In this document: positions 35,630 to 45,527 of the stretch, piece by piece | Numbering within the stretch: the stretch's first letter is position 1 | Layout: the number at the start of each line of letters is the position of its first letter | Source of the DNA: Evernia prunastri | Lineage: Eukaryota > Ascomycota > Lecanoromycetes > Lecanorales > Parmeliaceae | Direction of reading: 5' to 3' | NCBI GenBank assembly: GCA_003184365.1 | Contig: NKYR01000124.1 | Location: 44,726 to 108,725, forward strand | DNA: 64,000 nucleotides | Position numbers and translations under genes: made by a program | Notes under the pieces: generated by a model | What the model was told of the DNA's origin: nothing | The model's input: only the letters and a program-made list of their open reading frames with translations | Databases searched by the model: none

Positions 35630-35957
35630 GGGAGAATGGATGTTAGGAAAGGAGGATTCTTCATTGCTGGTAATAGATGGAGGTAGGTTTGTAGGATGNN
35701 NNNNNNNNNNNAGCGGAGGGAATCGCATCGGTACTGATATTTACGGGAGACGGCTCTTCCTGCGCCGCTGTAGCTGCTGCTGCTGCTGCTGCTGCTGCTG
35801 CGGGAGAATGGATGTTAGGAAAGGAGGATTCTTCATTGCTGGTAATAGATGGAGGTAGGTTTGTAGGATGCGGGGACTCAGTATTGGAACGGGAAAACCT
35901 GCGGCGGGCTTGGCGTACGACGGGATCGATAAGAAATGAAGATATGTAGTGGCTCAT
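33447..35957 (-). CDS. CHY- and RING-type zinc finger protein (Pirh2/RCHY1-like E3), interrupted by an assembly gap
   Basis: Three exons: 35957-34460, 34411-34047, 33993-33447. The N-terminus is disordered (Ser/Thr/Pro, a polyalanine run). The C-terminal part of exon 1 is a CHY-type zinc finger (LGCEHYKRN, CNRWYTCRFCHD, CMLCGCAQ, WYYCDVCKLWDDDP, HCNECGICRVG). Exon 2 adds TCCVCM, the RING (CDCPICGEYMF, CGHSIHHRCY, YKCPICSRS) and a zinc ribbon (WVYCNDCSA, GLKCAVCDSYN). Exon 3 is an acidic, Ser-rich tail. This CHY-RING-ribbon order is that of Pirh2/RCHY1 ubiquitin ligases. Thirteen N at 35699-35711 are flanked by near-identical copies of one segment. Removing the N and one copy restores the frame and gives about 744 aa. 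Confidence 0.9.
35537..35870. other. Assembly gap (13 N) flanked by a duplicated segment
   Basis: The segment 35537-35698 (162 bp) and the segment 35712-35870 (159 bp) are the same sequence, both running from AGCGGAGGG to GTAGGATG. They differ by one unit of the CTG/GCT (polyalanine) microsatellite. The N run 35699-35711 lies exactly between them. This is the pattern of two contigs whose overlap was not merged, not of a biological duplication. Confidence 0.9.
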
Positions 35958-36534
35958 TAGGTTGAAGGGTATAAGTGGATCAGGTGGAGAAGGTCTTCAT
36001 TGTTTTGATGTATAGATGGAACATGTAGATTTCATTGATGCTGTTTTGAAGGATTCAGGTACGGGTCGAGGGCGTGGTGGGTTGTGTAAGGAATTAAACA
36101 CTAAAAAGACCCTGAAGCGTCATCCTCACGGCAACAAAGTACCGTAGGTAATACTGTGACCTTACCTAATTGTATCTAGTGTATTTACTAGCAAATCTCT
36201 GTGGCTGAACAAAACATTCGCCACGCTAGACGATGTACCACGAGTGGCATCCAATTCCAACCATATTCGAAATACTACTTCATGGCTTCTTATCTTTCAT
36301 TTCTTCGTGTTGATGGGTAATAAAAATTACTTTGCAACAGTAATCTCAACCTAACGCTTACCAAACATGCTATGACGAGCTTGACCATTGACACCAGAAT
36401 CAAATGCACACAGGCTCATCCATCTACAGGCCAAGATGACCAGTCTCCACAAGTACCACCACGCTAATCTCGAGAATGCTAACCCCCTGTCATCATTCAT
36501 GTCTTTCCTGAACTTCCAGGTCCTAGCCATCCTT
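35958..36534. other. Intergenic, promoter of CHY-RING gene
   Basis: AT-rich spacer between two minus-strand genes, with CGTAGGTAATACTGTGACCT around 36143. No gene recognised. Confidence 0.45.
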
Positions 36535-38362
36535 TCAAACTTCCGCATCCTGTCCCTGTCCTTTCACCTTTCCCGCTTCCAACTTCCTCGCTTTCTGTTT
36601 CTCAGCCCATTCCCTACTCGCTATCCGACCACGCTCTGCTGCCTCAGCTCTCGCCTTTCTCGCTGCATCCTCTTTCTCCTTTTTGGTCCTCTCTCGTTCC
36701 ATGATCTCAATTTTAGTCCTGCCAAAGACCTCTTTGCCCTTCAGCTTCTGGTGAGCATTTTCCTCTGCGGTAAGTGCTGGGCGGTTCGCACCAAATGCAC
36801 TCGGTGCGCGAGCTACGTTCAAGGGATTGATAGATGGACCGCGCGTCACACGAATGGAGCCATTGGTTGGTGGCTGCGTCAAGCCGTCGGCCGTGGATTG
36901 GGAAGAACATTTGGCAACGGAAATAGTCGAAAGGCGTTTGGATGGACTGGTAGTAGCCATGGTACCGCAGCGAGTGGCAGGCTTGGATTTGGCGATGTCC
37001 ATCGGTGGTTTACGAATACTGACTGGCTCTCCTTTGGCCATGCTGAGGCGAGCCTTGGTTGCTGCTGTGAGTTTGACCTCAGGCGCACGGCTCAAACGGA
37101 CAGGGCGAGCCTTAAACACGCGTGGCTTGGGCATTTCTTCTTCTTCGCGCTTCAAACGCTCTTCGCGTTGCTCTTTGAGTTTCCGTGCAAACGCATCCCC
37201 AGGAAGCTCAAAATTGGCGCGAGTAGGCGGCTTCGTGGATTTGTGGGGCTGAAAAGGTGCTTTGTGGACGGAACTGATACGTTTCTTCAAGGTGGCTTGA
37301 GATGCGGGCTGGCTTGTCATGCGGATAAGGACAGAATTCTGGACTGTGACCTCAGGCTTCTCTTGGGTTGGACTCGTTCTCGGTCGTGCTTCCGTCTTGG
37401 TGGATCCAGTTAATGGGTTCGATGTCGCCGGCACGGGAGCTGTGTTCGGTCTCCCGGCTGCTGACCTCTTCTGGACACCTGTGCTTTTTTTGATTCTTTC
37501 CGAACCACCAACTTTCTTGTCCGTAGAAGTTGACTGAGGCCTTGCATGCTTCTTCGCTCGGCCGGAGAACTGTGCGGTGTCGGTGCTTGCTGGGATTAGA
37601 CCACCAACCTTTTCGATTTCTTCTTCAAGGGCATCCAAGGCTTCAACGGAGTCCTCGATACGGGATACGCGTTTGCCAGGGGTCCGAGTCTTAATTTGTT
37701 CCACAAACGAATCATCTTTATTGTCATCCTCGGTTGGCAGGATATCATGCTCACTGGTCTTCATCCCGAGAGGTGTGCGAGACTCGATTTTTGCAATAAA
37801 GGAGTCGTCGTTTTCATCTTTGCTTTTCGCCATAGTCATATTATCACGTTCCTGCATTTCATGATTATGTGGTGTTGTAGGTTGTGGTGATAGCTGACGG
37901 CTAGCTGTGCTGGCGGCAGCGGATGGTGGGGTCTGTGACCGGTCATTATCGATAACGAGTTGGTGAGTACCTACAGGTTCGGCGTGAATTAGTGGTTGCA
38001 AAGGCTGAAGCTAGTATCTTGTGCAACAAACCTTGGGAGCTATCCTTGAAAAGATCGTGGCAAGCTTCTTCGGCTGCAGAGCTGTTTGTGCTCTGGTTCT
38101 CATCTTCCAAGACCTCAACACGGACTTCTTGAGTCTTCTCCCTCGTTTGCTTATTAGCTTTCTTTGAGGTGTTGCCCTTCTTTCCTCTCCCAGGCCCTTT
38201 CTTCGCTGGCACCGCCTGTCCTTCAGAGGAGTCGGCGGATTCAATTTCGATGCCTTTGTTGCCCGCAACTTCCCCAAGTGGCACACGACCTTTAATCGGA
38301 GTCTGGGGTCGAGGAGTCGAGGCTGCGATGTCTGCTTCATTGGGTTGTTCAATAGAGCGCAT
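36535..38362 (-). CDS. Basic fungal protein with TPX2-like motif
   Basis: Two exons, 38362-38032 and 37970-36535 (588 aa), joined in phase (GTTTGT donor, TGTAG acceptor). The protein is highly charged and mostly disordered. Near residue 380 it has FELPGDAFARKLKEQREERL followed by PRVFKARPVRLSRAP, which resembles the KARPVP-type block of TPX2/PalHb1-like proteins. The C-terminal third ends in a Lys/Glu/Ala-rich helix (KGKEVFGRTKIEIMERE, then GRIASREWAEKQK), consistent with microtubule binding. That role is inferred from the motif and from the kinetochore genes beside it. A helix-only resemblance by composition cannot be excluded. Confidence 0.65.
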
Positions 38363-38743
38363 CGCGGCGCGAGTAATACGGGGTATGATCTTAAGCTGTG
38401 CCAGAGTAATGGTGCTACACTAGCAAAAAGATCTGATCATTCCCACCGCGAAAGAAATGCGTCAATGCATTTGATGCGCGACTCGAGGGTCGTCGCGAAT
38501 GTTTACACAGCAACCGGCTAGACCCGAGTATAGCGCGACCTCTCTACGCGCCTTCGCGTTCACGCTAGCAGAGTGGAGGGGAAGATAAATGCTCAGTCCA
38601 CAATGTTTTGATGCCTCCGAAGCGTTTGTCAGTGATCGGAAATCTTCATTCCGCTGCAAGAGCCAAAGTGAGGGTGCGAGATTGAAGCAACGTGGTCTCC
38701 CATGGCGAGGACCCCTGGAGTGACGGCATCTTTTCATCCCTCG
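38363..38743. other. Intergenic between DAD2 and TPX2-like gene
   Basis: 381 bp; contains the promoter of the minus-strand TPX2-like gene and the 3' flank of DAD2. See the SCB-like site at 38447. Confidence 0.5.
38447..38453 (+). promoter_or_regulatory. Possible SCB-type cell-cycle box (CGCGAAA)
   Basis: CGCGAAA matches the Swi4/Swi6 (SBF) consensus CRCGAAA about 85 bp upstream of the TPX2-like start. A 7-mer can occur by chance; support is only its position before a probable spindle gene. Confidence 0.25.
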
Positions 38744-39273
38744 CTACTCTTTCTGCGATTGTGGTACCTCCGATCCAGGCTCAACTGGTATGCGGACCAA
38801 AGTCTGAGCCAGAAGTGTTTCAGGGTCATCTCTGGTCTTCTCTTCGTCTTCTGCTGTACTGGGCCTCGGTACTTTCACTAGCTGTAGGTCAATATGGGAG
38901 TAGCTAAAGCGGATCGACCATGAGTGCGTACTTGATGCCATGTTGATCGCTCGCAAAACGTTATGCCAATTGGACAGCACTGCTGCCACCGCTGTTGCGT
39001 TCCAGTAGTCAGAATTTGGCAAGCTGCATCCACTCGATGAGTCCCACCTTCTGTCCCCTCTGACAACGTAGATAGCTTTTCCTGTAGCGCCTGCATCTGT
39101 GCCGCGAGTCCTCCACTCAGATCCCGCAATTGTTTGAGATTCTCTAGCTCCGTCTTCTTTTCGCTGATCCTTGCAACCAGCATTCGAGATTGCCCTGATG
39201 ATGCAGAATCGTGAGAGCCCATGGACGGATGCCGTAGGCTGGGATTTGGCTGTTGGGGTCGCTGGTAGGACAT
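38744..39273 (-). CDS. DAD2: DASH complex subunit Dad2
   Basis: Three exons, 39273-39048, 38991-38932 and 38877-38744 (139 aa), all in phase. After a Ser/Pro/Gln-rich start, the core reads MLVARISEKKTELENLKQLR, DLSGGLAAQMQALQEKLSTL and AAVLSNWHNVLRAINMAS, the family signature of Dad2. The tail (KVPRPSTAEDEE onward) is acidic. Dad2 is part of the ring-forming DASH/Dam1 complex that couples kinetochores to microtubules. The third acceptor is placed at the CTAG ending at 38878, which gives MASMKVPRP; the AG four bases earlier would break the frame. Divergent from SGO1. Confidence 0.92.
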
Positions 39274-39574
39274 TTTCCCGGAATATATATTAAACGACTC
39301 AATGTGACTCTCCTGGACGTATCTATCTTGATGTCTTGCAGGTTACACTGCAATAGGTTTGCTGTTGCTGCTGAATAAAGGAAGAATTGGATCCACGCGA
39401 CAAGGCTGACTAAAGCCACTAGCGGCGGGAAGAAATCTTAGTCTCCGCCATTGTTTACAATTCCCCTAAACATTGAAATGTCGATAATGACTGATGACTC
39501 GAGATTCTGGAAGATTGCGTCGAGGTCCGACGACTCCTAGGTAGAGCTAGAAATATCTCGTTGTCATACAGTAC
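39274..39574. promoter_or_regulatory. Divergent promoter of DAD2 and SGO1
   Basis: 301 bp between the starts of two chromosome-segregation genes. An ACGCGA (one base from the MCB box ACGCGT) lies at 39395-39400. Co-regulation in the cell cycle is inferred, not shown. Confidence 0.5.
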
Positions 39575-42028
39575 ATGGCTCGATTGAATGAACCTTCGCA
39601 ACCTTCGGTGGAGTCGATAGATGCGTGTGGGTTACACCACAGACAACCTCTCCATACGCTGACAGCAGACAGTGAAACGTCGCTTTGTCCGCCAGAACCG
39701 AGAGATTGCAAGGTTCGCTTTTCTCTTTGCTTGCCACTACACATCTCTGATGAATGAAGGGCAAATTCGACACAGTCCCTCCGCATACGAAATCTGGAAA
39801 GCGAAGTCACTCGACTACTGTCCGAAAATGTATCCTTACGAGAGCAGATCATCAAACTACATTACGAAGCCGAGAAAGCTACAGGACGAGCAGTAATAGA
39901 GGGTGTTGACGCTGTGAAGGGTCAATTGGAGGCGAAGTTGACTGAGCTAGGAGCATTAGTTCAAGACCTGGGAAACGTGCAAAAGAAAGCCGAAAGTCAA
40001 CGAGCCCAAAGGAGGCGATCAATCAATCAGAGCTTACCGAAAAGGTCCCCAGATCAAAAGAATTGGAAGAATGCTCTCACGCTTTCAGAGGTCACGGGAG
40101 GTACAGATGATCGACTACCGCCAATCGTCGAGGATAAGTACTTCCCAAGACGGACAATGGAGTATGTATTTGTGCGCATCCTATACCCAATGCTGAAATT
40201 AGTGCAGTGCTGAAGAATTGATCGACGCCTTTGCGGACCCTGCCAATATTACCGATTCACCGGACCTTGGGCCGCCACCCGTCGCGCATTTCGAAGAAGG
40301 AGATCCAATCAAGTTTGATCCCACAGAAAACCGATCACAATCCGATGGAGCAACCGAAAGCACCGGAGAAGTGCAGCCAAAGCTTTCGGCCAATCTGGAG
40401 ACTCGGAAGAAGAGGCGGGAGAGCTCACATCGAGGAGATGGAGACGTAAGGAAAGGCAATCGGGATTCGGATAGGGGAACAGCATCAACGGCTATAGGCA
40501 TGCCAGCGAGTCAGCCTGTAAAGTCCGGCGCAAAGCGGAAGCTCAATGTCTGTGATGATGACGACCAAGCTGCCAGAGTAGACGAGCCGGAGACACAAGA
40601 TACTCAACTCAACCACAGGAACTCTGATTCACGGCTGAACGATCATAGTAAGACGGACCCAATTATCAGCGGAGCGACTGAAGCAATTGTTATTAAAGCC
40701 CCTCCAGCTGCTGCACCGAGCATTTTTGTCAAAGCTTCCAAAGAAAAGGTATCTGGAGCGTCTGCAACGGTCACTGCCAATGGTCGGAAAGCACTCGGGC
40801 CGAGTAAGTGCTGTAAAGAATGCGGAATTGGAAAGATTCTAACGGTGACGCAGAGAGTGTGAACACCGACCCAATGAACTCGCCGGTCAAAGTGAATCGC
40901 TCCGGCAAGGACAAATTTGCAGATGCCAAGGACGATCTGGCAAAGATTGCTCGAGAGCGAAATAGAGCGAAAGAAAGAACCCGACCCAAGAATCCCGGTA
41001 TCGCTAAAGAAAAAGAAGTTGCAACCAAAGAGACTGAAGTCAAGAAGTCTGTCGAAAATGCTCCAGAGACGCCAGCACCTCCAGCATCGGACCTCTTCTC
41101 GCCTGGCCCCTCTGAACCTTCAGCTGCACGACTAGACTCCCGAGACACGCCTCCACCACCCGACCTCGAACCAGACACAGGTACAGGATCATTTGGTCGA
41201 GCTTCACGACGACCTAAAGGTAGTGTTAATTATGCTCAGCCAAATCTCCGGGATAAGATGCGCCGACCGACAAAGGAGCTCGTCGATGCTGTTGGTGCAG
41301 AGGAGCGAGCGCGAATCGCAAAAGCGGAAGATGATGCTTCAAAGCCAGTCTTCATTAAAGAAGAAAAATATGGAGATGCAACACCGCCATGGAAGACAAA
41401 TGCTCACAACATGGACCAGAGAACGAGACCAGAACCCATTAGTCCTCTTAGCAGCAAAATTGGAGCGGCAGACTTGCCGGCCAGTGTCATCACTGAACGA
41501 CGAAGGCGTACAATTGTGCCCGCACCCAGAAGCGACGCAATTGATCTGGTAAAGCCAGCAACTGGCGCTGCGTCCGCAATTGCAGCGCTTACAGCTGGCA
41601 CTCAAGGGTCGAAAAGGCGAGGGGAGGAAATAGAGGAGGCCGGTGGGGATAGCAGTACGAAAGAGCAAAGAGAACCAATAGAGAGGAAAAGCATCTACGA
41701 ATTCACAGGCAGCTCTCCGGTCGATCCAAGCTGCAAGGAGGCCACTAATTCAGGCCAAGAAGAAATGACCAAGGCAGTTAGGTCATCACGAAGACATTCC
41801 AGCGTGCCAGCTTCCTCGGAGCTGGGTAAAGGCTCTATTATGATATCAAGACGAGGTGACCGACGGAGGGAGACAACGGTTGGGAAGAAATCCAAAGACA
41901 GCACAGAGCTCGAAGAGGGACAGCTCTCAAGGACGAAAAGTGTACTTGAGCTCGATGGGGGAAGCGAAGAGGCAGCGGTAGGCAGAGGGGAAAGGGCTGC
42001 GAGTCGACGGAGGAGTATGATGATTTGA
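39575..42028 (+). CDS. SGO1: Shugoshin
   Basis: Five exons: 39575-39626, 39673-39712, 39760-40161, 40208-40803, 40854-42028 (754 aa, all phases consistent). The N-terminal coiled coil is diagnostic: LKRRFVRQNREIAR, then NSTQSLRIRNLESEV and LSENVSLREQIIKLHYEAE, the segment that in shugoshins recruits PP2A and shields cohesin. The middle is disordered. The C-terminal basic SGO motif is present in exon 5 (GRASRRPKGSVNYAQPNLRD, then KMRRPTKELVD), which in other species binds phosphorylated histone H2A at the centromere. The three small 5' exons hide the conserved N-terminus from single-frame reading. Confidence 0.93.
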
Positions 42029-44537
42029 TCGAGGTTTTGCTTTGCGGGAAGGAGTGAGATTGTCTCTCGTTTCAGCGCTTGGATATGCGAATGTAACGAA
42101 AGCCACTACTTAAAGTCTCGAGCCTTTCTTTCGAGTAGACGGAGCCAGCTCCGACGTGCTTGAACTGTATCAGAATGCCCTTGCAGGATGCTTTTGACTT
42201 TACGAGTACGTCAAGCACCATGTGGCAATCTTGACGAAACCATTTCCGAACGCAGAAAGCGCCGGTGCACTCTTCGCCCCAGCACAGCATATTCTAGTGC
42301 TCCTCCGAAAAGCTTCCGAGTCACACTCGAAAATTTTGTCAGCCTACTCCACCAAGGTCCTTAGTATGTATGTGTAAGGTAACAATGTAACCCAGAAGAC
42401 CAGAAAAAAAAGAAAACCAGGAAAAAAGAAAAAAAAAAGCCACACCCCTTGATTATTTTTAAGTCGATCTGATCATCTGCACGACTCGATCTCGGAAGTA
42501 GATCAGCAGCAGCCGTCAGCCACGCCGAATTGACAAGATCGTTGACCTAGTGCATTCCACCTGCTCCGGAGGTGTAACCGCAACAAGTTTTTTCCCTTTG
42601 CTTGCCGCCCACACCAATCTCGCCATCTATGACTGGGAGCAAACACACTTCGTTGCTTGCGCAGGCACAAAGGAGGATCGGAAGGGTCGGATAGGGAGTA
42701 GAGCCCGTTGAGATCAGGTGGGGGGAGGGGGTAGAGGAGGTATGTGACTAGGGGAATTTTCTGCAAATGGTTGTGCTTGTTGTTACGTATTCGGGAGAAT
42801 GAGAGGTGGGTTTTGAACGCTTGCCTTGCGGTGATTGGCTCGTTGTTTTATGGCCTATGACTCTTTAATTCGGGAATATTTCGGAGCATGAGAAGAAGAA
42901 GAAGAAGAAGAGAGTACCTAAGAGAGGGGCACGAGAGGGCTACTGCAAGCAAAACCCAACAAATAACCAACAATTGTAATACTTACTTCCCTACCTGGAC
43001 GACGAAATCCGCAGCGGGAAGTAGGTATGATGAAGAAGTCGAAAAGGCTTTCAGCCAAAGATCGCTGCGCGGAAAAGCAGAAGAGACGAAAAAGAGAGTC
43101 TTCTTTTTTTTCTGGCCTTAAGCCCCGGCCCCCCCCTCCTGCTAATCGAAGCCACCAACGAAATCTCCGCGATACCGGTTAAGTAACGATACCCACCTCA
43201 TCCCGCACCCCCCGGTCCAGATCTCTAGGCCGCCCCCACCATCGCCCCCGGCCCGCCATCATCCAACATATGTTAAAAGACGGCCCAATCACGAATAAGA
43301 GGGGGTGGGAAATGTGGGGAATTGTCCAACCTATCAAACCGGACACTCCGCCATGCTATGCATTAGAGCGAGGAACCCCTGGTCGATCATTACCCTGGAC
43401 TCCTCTTTTTTTCCCTGCTCCTTTCCTATTATTCCCTAGACTTGACAGTAGTAGGGCGGAAACTTGAAAGGGGAGTTGTGAGCTGGGGGTGGGGTCGAAT
43501 TGTTTCGCTAGCTCTAGGGCCACAACGAAATTTGTAATGTACTGCTCTGCTTTTAGGTAAGAGTGAGTGGCTTGAACGGAGTGGGAAACACGGGGGGCGG
43601 AGGAATCGAGGAGCAGGGCAGGCAGATTTGCGAAAAGGCACTTGGAACAGCGATCGACACTTGACCAGACCCTGACCGACGGAGTAGGTCCATAATAATA
43701 ACAATAACAATAACAACAATATAAACTTGCGGTTAAGTCTCGAAGAGAGAGAGCTCTGGCTGTGGGTGCGGCCGTCTTGTCCGGTGGTTCTTTTCGTTTA
43801 TCATACTTTTCCAAGGGTAAAAAAGGTTTTTGCCCTTCTTTTTTCGACTTTCAAAGTTTCGAAGCCTACCTTAGGTATCAATAAGGTTTTCACTGTAGTA
43901 CGGTAGTCCGTTCGGTTAGAGTTTAGATAATTGGGCAAATTACTGCGTCGCGACGGTTAGGGAACGTGGGAAACGGTGCAGGTCTGCCAAGGGCATCGTT
44001 CGGTTGGTGCTATTGTGCTGGAATGTGGAGGAGGGATCTCCGCCGGGCTGACGAATGCTGTCGCAACTTGCAAGTGGATGGTTTCGGTTTTACGTTGGGG
44101 AAAACACGTAGCGCAGGACGATTGGTTCGATTGCAATTGTTGTTTGCATGAGTGGGTTGATTGTGGTGATGTACATCTATGACGTCTGGGGGGGTATTTG
44201 AACCTGGAAAGAAAATGCTATCCTGCCTCTCTGCGTATGCCTGCTCCCGCGAAAGATAACCCTCCCCAGCTAGCAAATTGTGCTGATCGAATCCCGACTC
44301 CTGCCTCATTGTAGAAACTCCACCGTAGAAGAGAGATGACCGATTCCTAGCACTCCCTGTCTAATGCGTCCAATTCACGAATGCTTGCATTTGTTGCTTT
44401 TGCTGTACAAAAGGCCGACCGCTGGCTATGCTGGACCGCGATTTGCGTAATGGAAGGTGTGCGTAAAGCGCCCAGTACCGACGTTGGGCTGAACTGTCCG
44501 TAGACGTATAAGAATGGTATGGAGATTCAAAGAAAAA
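42029..44537. other. 2.5-kb intergenic region, no gene recognised
   Basis: Several 60-150-codon frames exist but none has recognisable domains or sensible composition. Contains A-rich tracts near 42400-42450, an AGAAGA run near 42892-42911, C-rich stretches near 43120-43250 and an AAT/AAC microsatellite near 43693-43725. It could include non-coding transcripts, which I cannot see. Confidence 0.4.
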
Positions 44538-45026
44538 TCACGACCAAGTCATCCGCCTCCTCCAATTGCGGGTATTGTCGAAAGAATTTGTGTAGCCGCG
44601 GAGCTCGATGCGGGCTTGTTCGGAAAGTGCTGTTTGATGTGAGGATGAGGTGCTCGAAGTGGTGGTTGTAGAGTTGAGCGAGGAGCGAGATGAGGAGGGG
44701 GACAATGTCCGAGAGGGAGCATTCTGGGTTGTGGAGGTGGTGGAAAAGTAGGATGCCGGTGGGGAAGCGGACTGGCCTGAGGCGGGCCAGTCAGGTGTTG
44801 CCTGAGAGGTTTTATAGGCAGCAAAGTTGAAGGCGGGTGACAGGTAGAAGCCTGATCCTCTGTTGGAGTCGGACGAAGTCCAAATTGGTGTGGTTGGCGA
44901 GGTGGAGCCTGACCAGTTTGCAGACTTTTCGAGATCCGCGAGGCGGCAGGACTGAGAGCAGTAGGTCTCACACTCAGTCTGCTTGTCACAAGCAAGACAG
45001 TAATCGGGAGCCCAGTTAAGCTCCAT
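44538..45026 (-). CDS. Ecl1-like (life-span regulatory) small zinc-binding protein
   Basis: A single frame of 162 codons starting MELNWAPDYCLACDKQT, with a CxxC and then YCSQSCRLADLE close behind, the short N-terminal zinc-binding pattern of fungal Ecl1-family life-span factors. The rest is Ser/Thr-rich and disordered, with FYLSPAFNFAAY in the middle, which I recall from filamentous-fungal members. In fission yeast, Ecl1-type proteins lengthen chronological life span and respond to nutrients. The very long, microsatellite-rich upstream region would suit a heavily regulated gene, but that is inference. Confidence 0.65.
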   Translation of the reverse strand: MELNWAPDYCLACDKQTECETYCSQSCRLADLEKSANWSGSTSPTTPIWTSSDSNRGSGFYLSPAFNFAAYKTSQATPDWPASGQSASPPASYFSTTSTTQNAPSRTLSPSSSRSSLNSTTTTSSTSSSHQTALSEQARIELRGYTNSFDNTRNWRRRMTWS

Positions 45027-45420
45027 GGCGTAAAGATGAGAAGAAATTTGGTTGATGACCTGGTATTAGGGAGGGAGGAGGATGTAGAAAAGATTGACTG
45101 GAGTTGGCAGAGTGGAAATTTGAGGTGGAGGCCGGTTTGTTAAAAACTGAGGGGATGAAAAGATTAATAAAGCAGAGAAGTGGATTATGGTTGGTGTGAA
45201 GAGGTACGGAAGGCCAATGAGTCAAATCACGCAAGATCCAGAGCCTGTTAGGCGACTATGATATGGAAGGTATATGGAGGATGGAAACGATGGAGGCAGA
45301 ATGGAAGTGAAGAGCCAGGCCCATGTCTTGTCAAGGGCATGGAGAGTGGTTGAAAAGAAGAAGGGAAAAGGAAGAGGAAAGGAAAGGACAGGAATGAAAA
45401 GAGGCAACAACAGGCTTCTA

Positions 45421-45468
45421 TAATAATAATACTCGTAATGATAATAATAATAATAATAATAATAATAT
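45421..45468. repeat. ATA/TAA microsatellite
   Basis: About a dozen AAT-type units interrupted once (ACTCGTAATG), upstream of the Ecl1-like gene. Confidence 0.9.
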
Positions 45469-45509
45469 GGCTCAATTCAATGCATGCACCAGGCAGAATA
45501 TGATAATAT

Positions 45510-45527
45510 GAGAGAGAGAGAGAGAGT
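45510..45527. repeat. GA dinucleotide microsatellite
   Basis: About eight consecutive GA units. Confidence 0.9.

Noticed and set aside
36388..37413. 341-codon plus-strand frame
   Set aside because: Antisense shadow of the TPX2-like gene, which has charged-protein composition and a sensible intron.
43356..43814. 152-codon minus-strand frame
   Set aside because: Contains a Tyr/Cys run from an AAT/AAC microsatellite and no recognisable domain.
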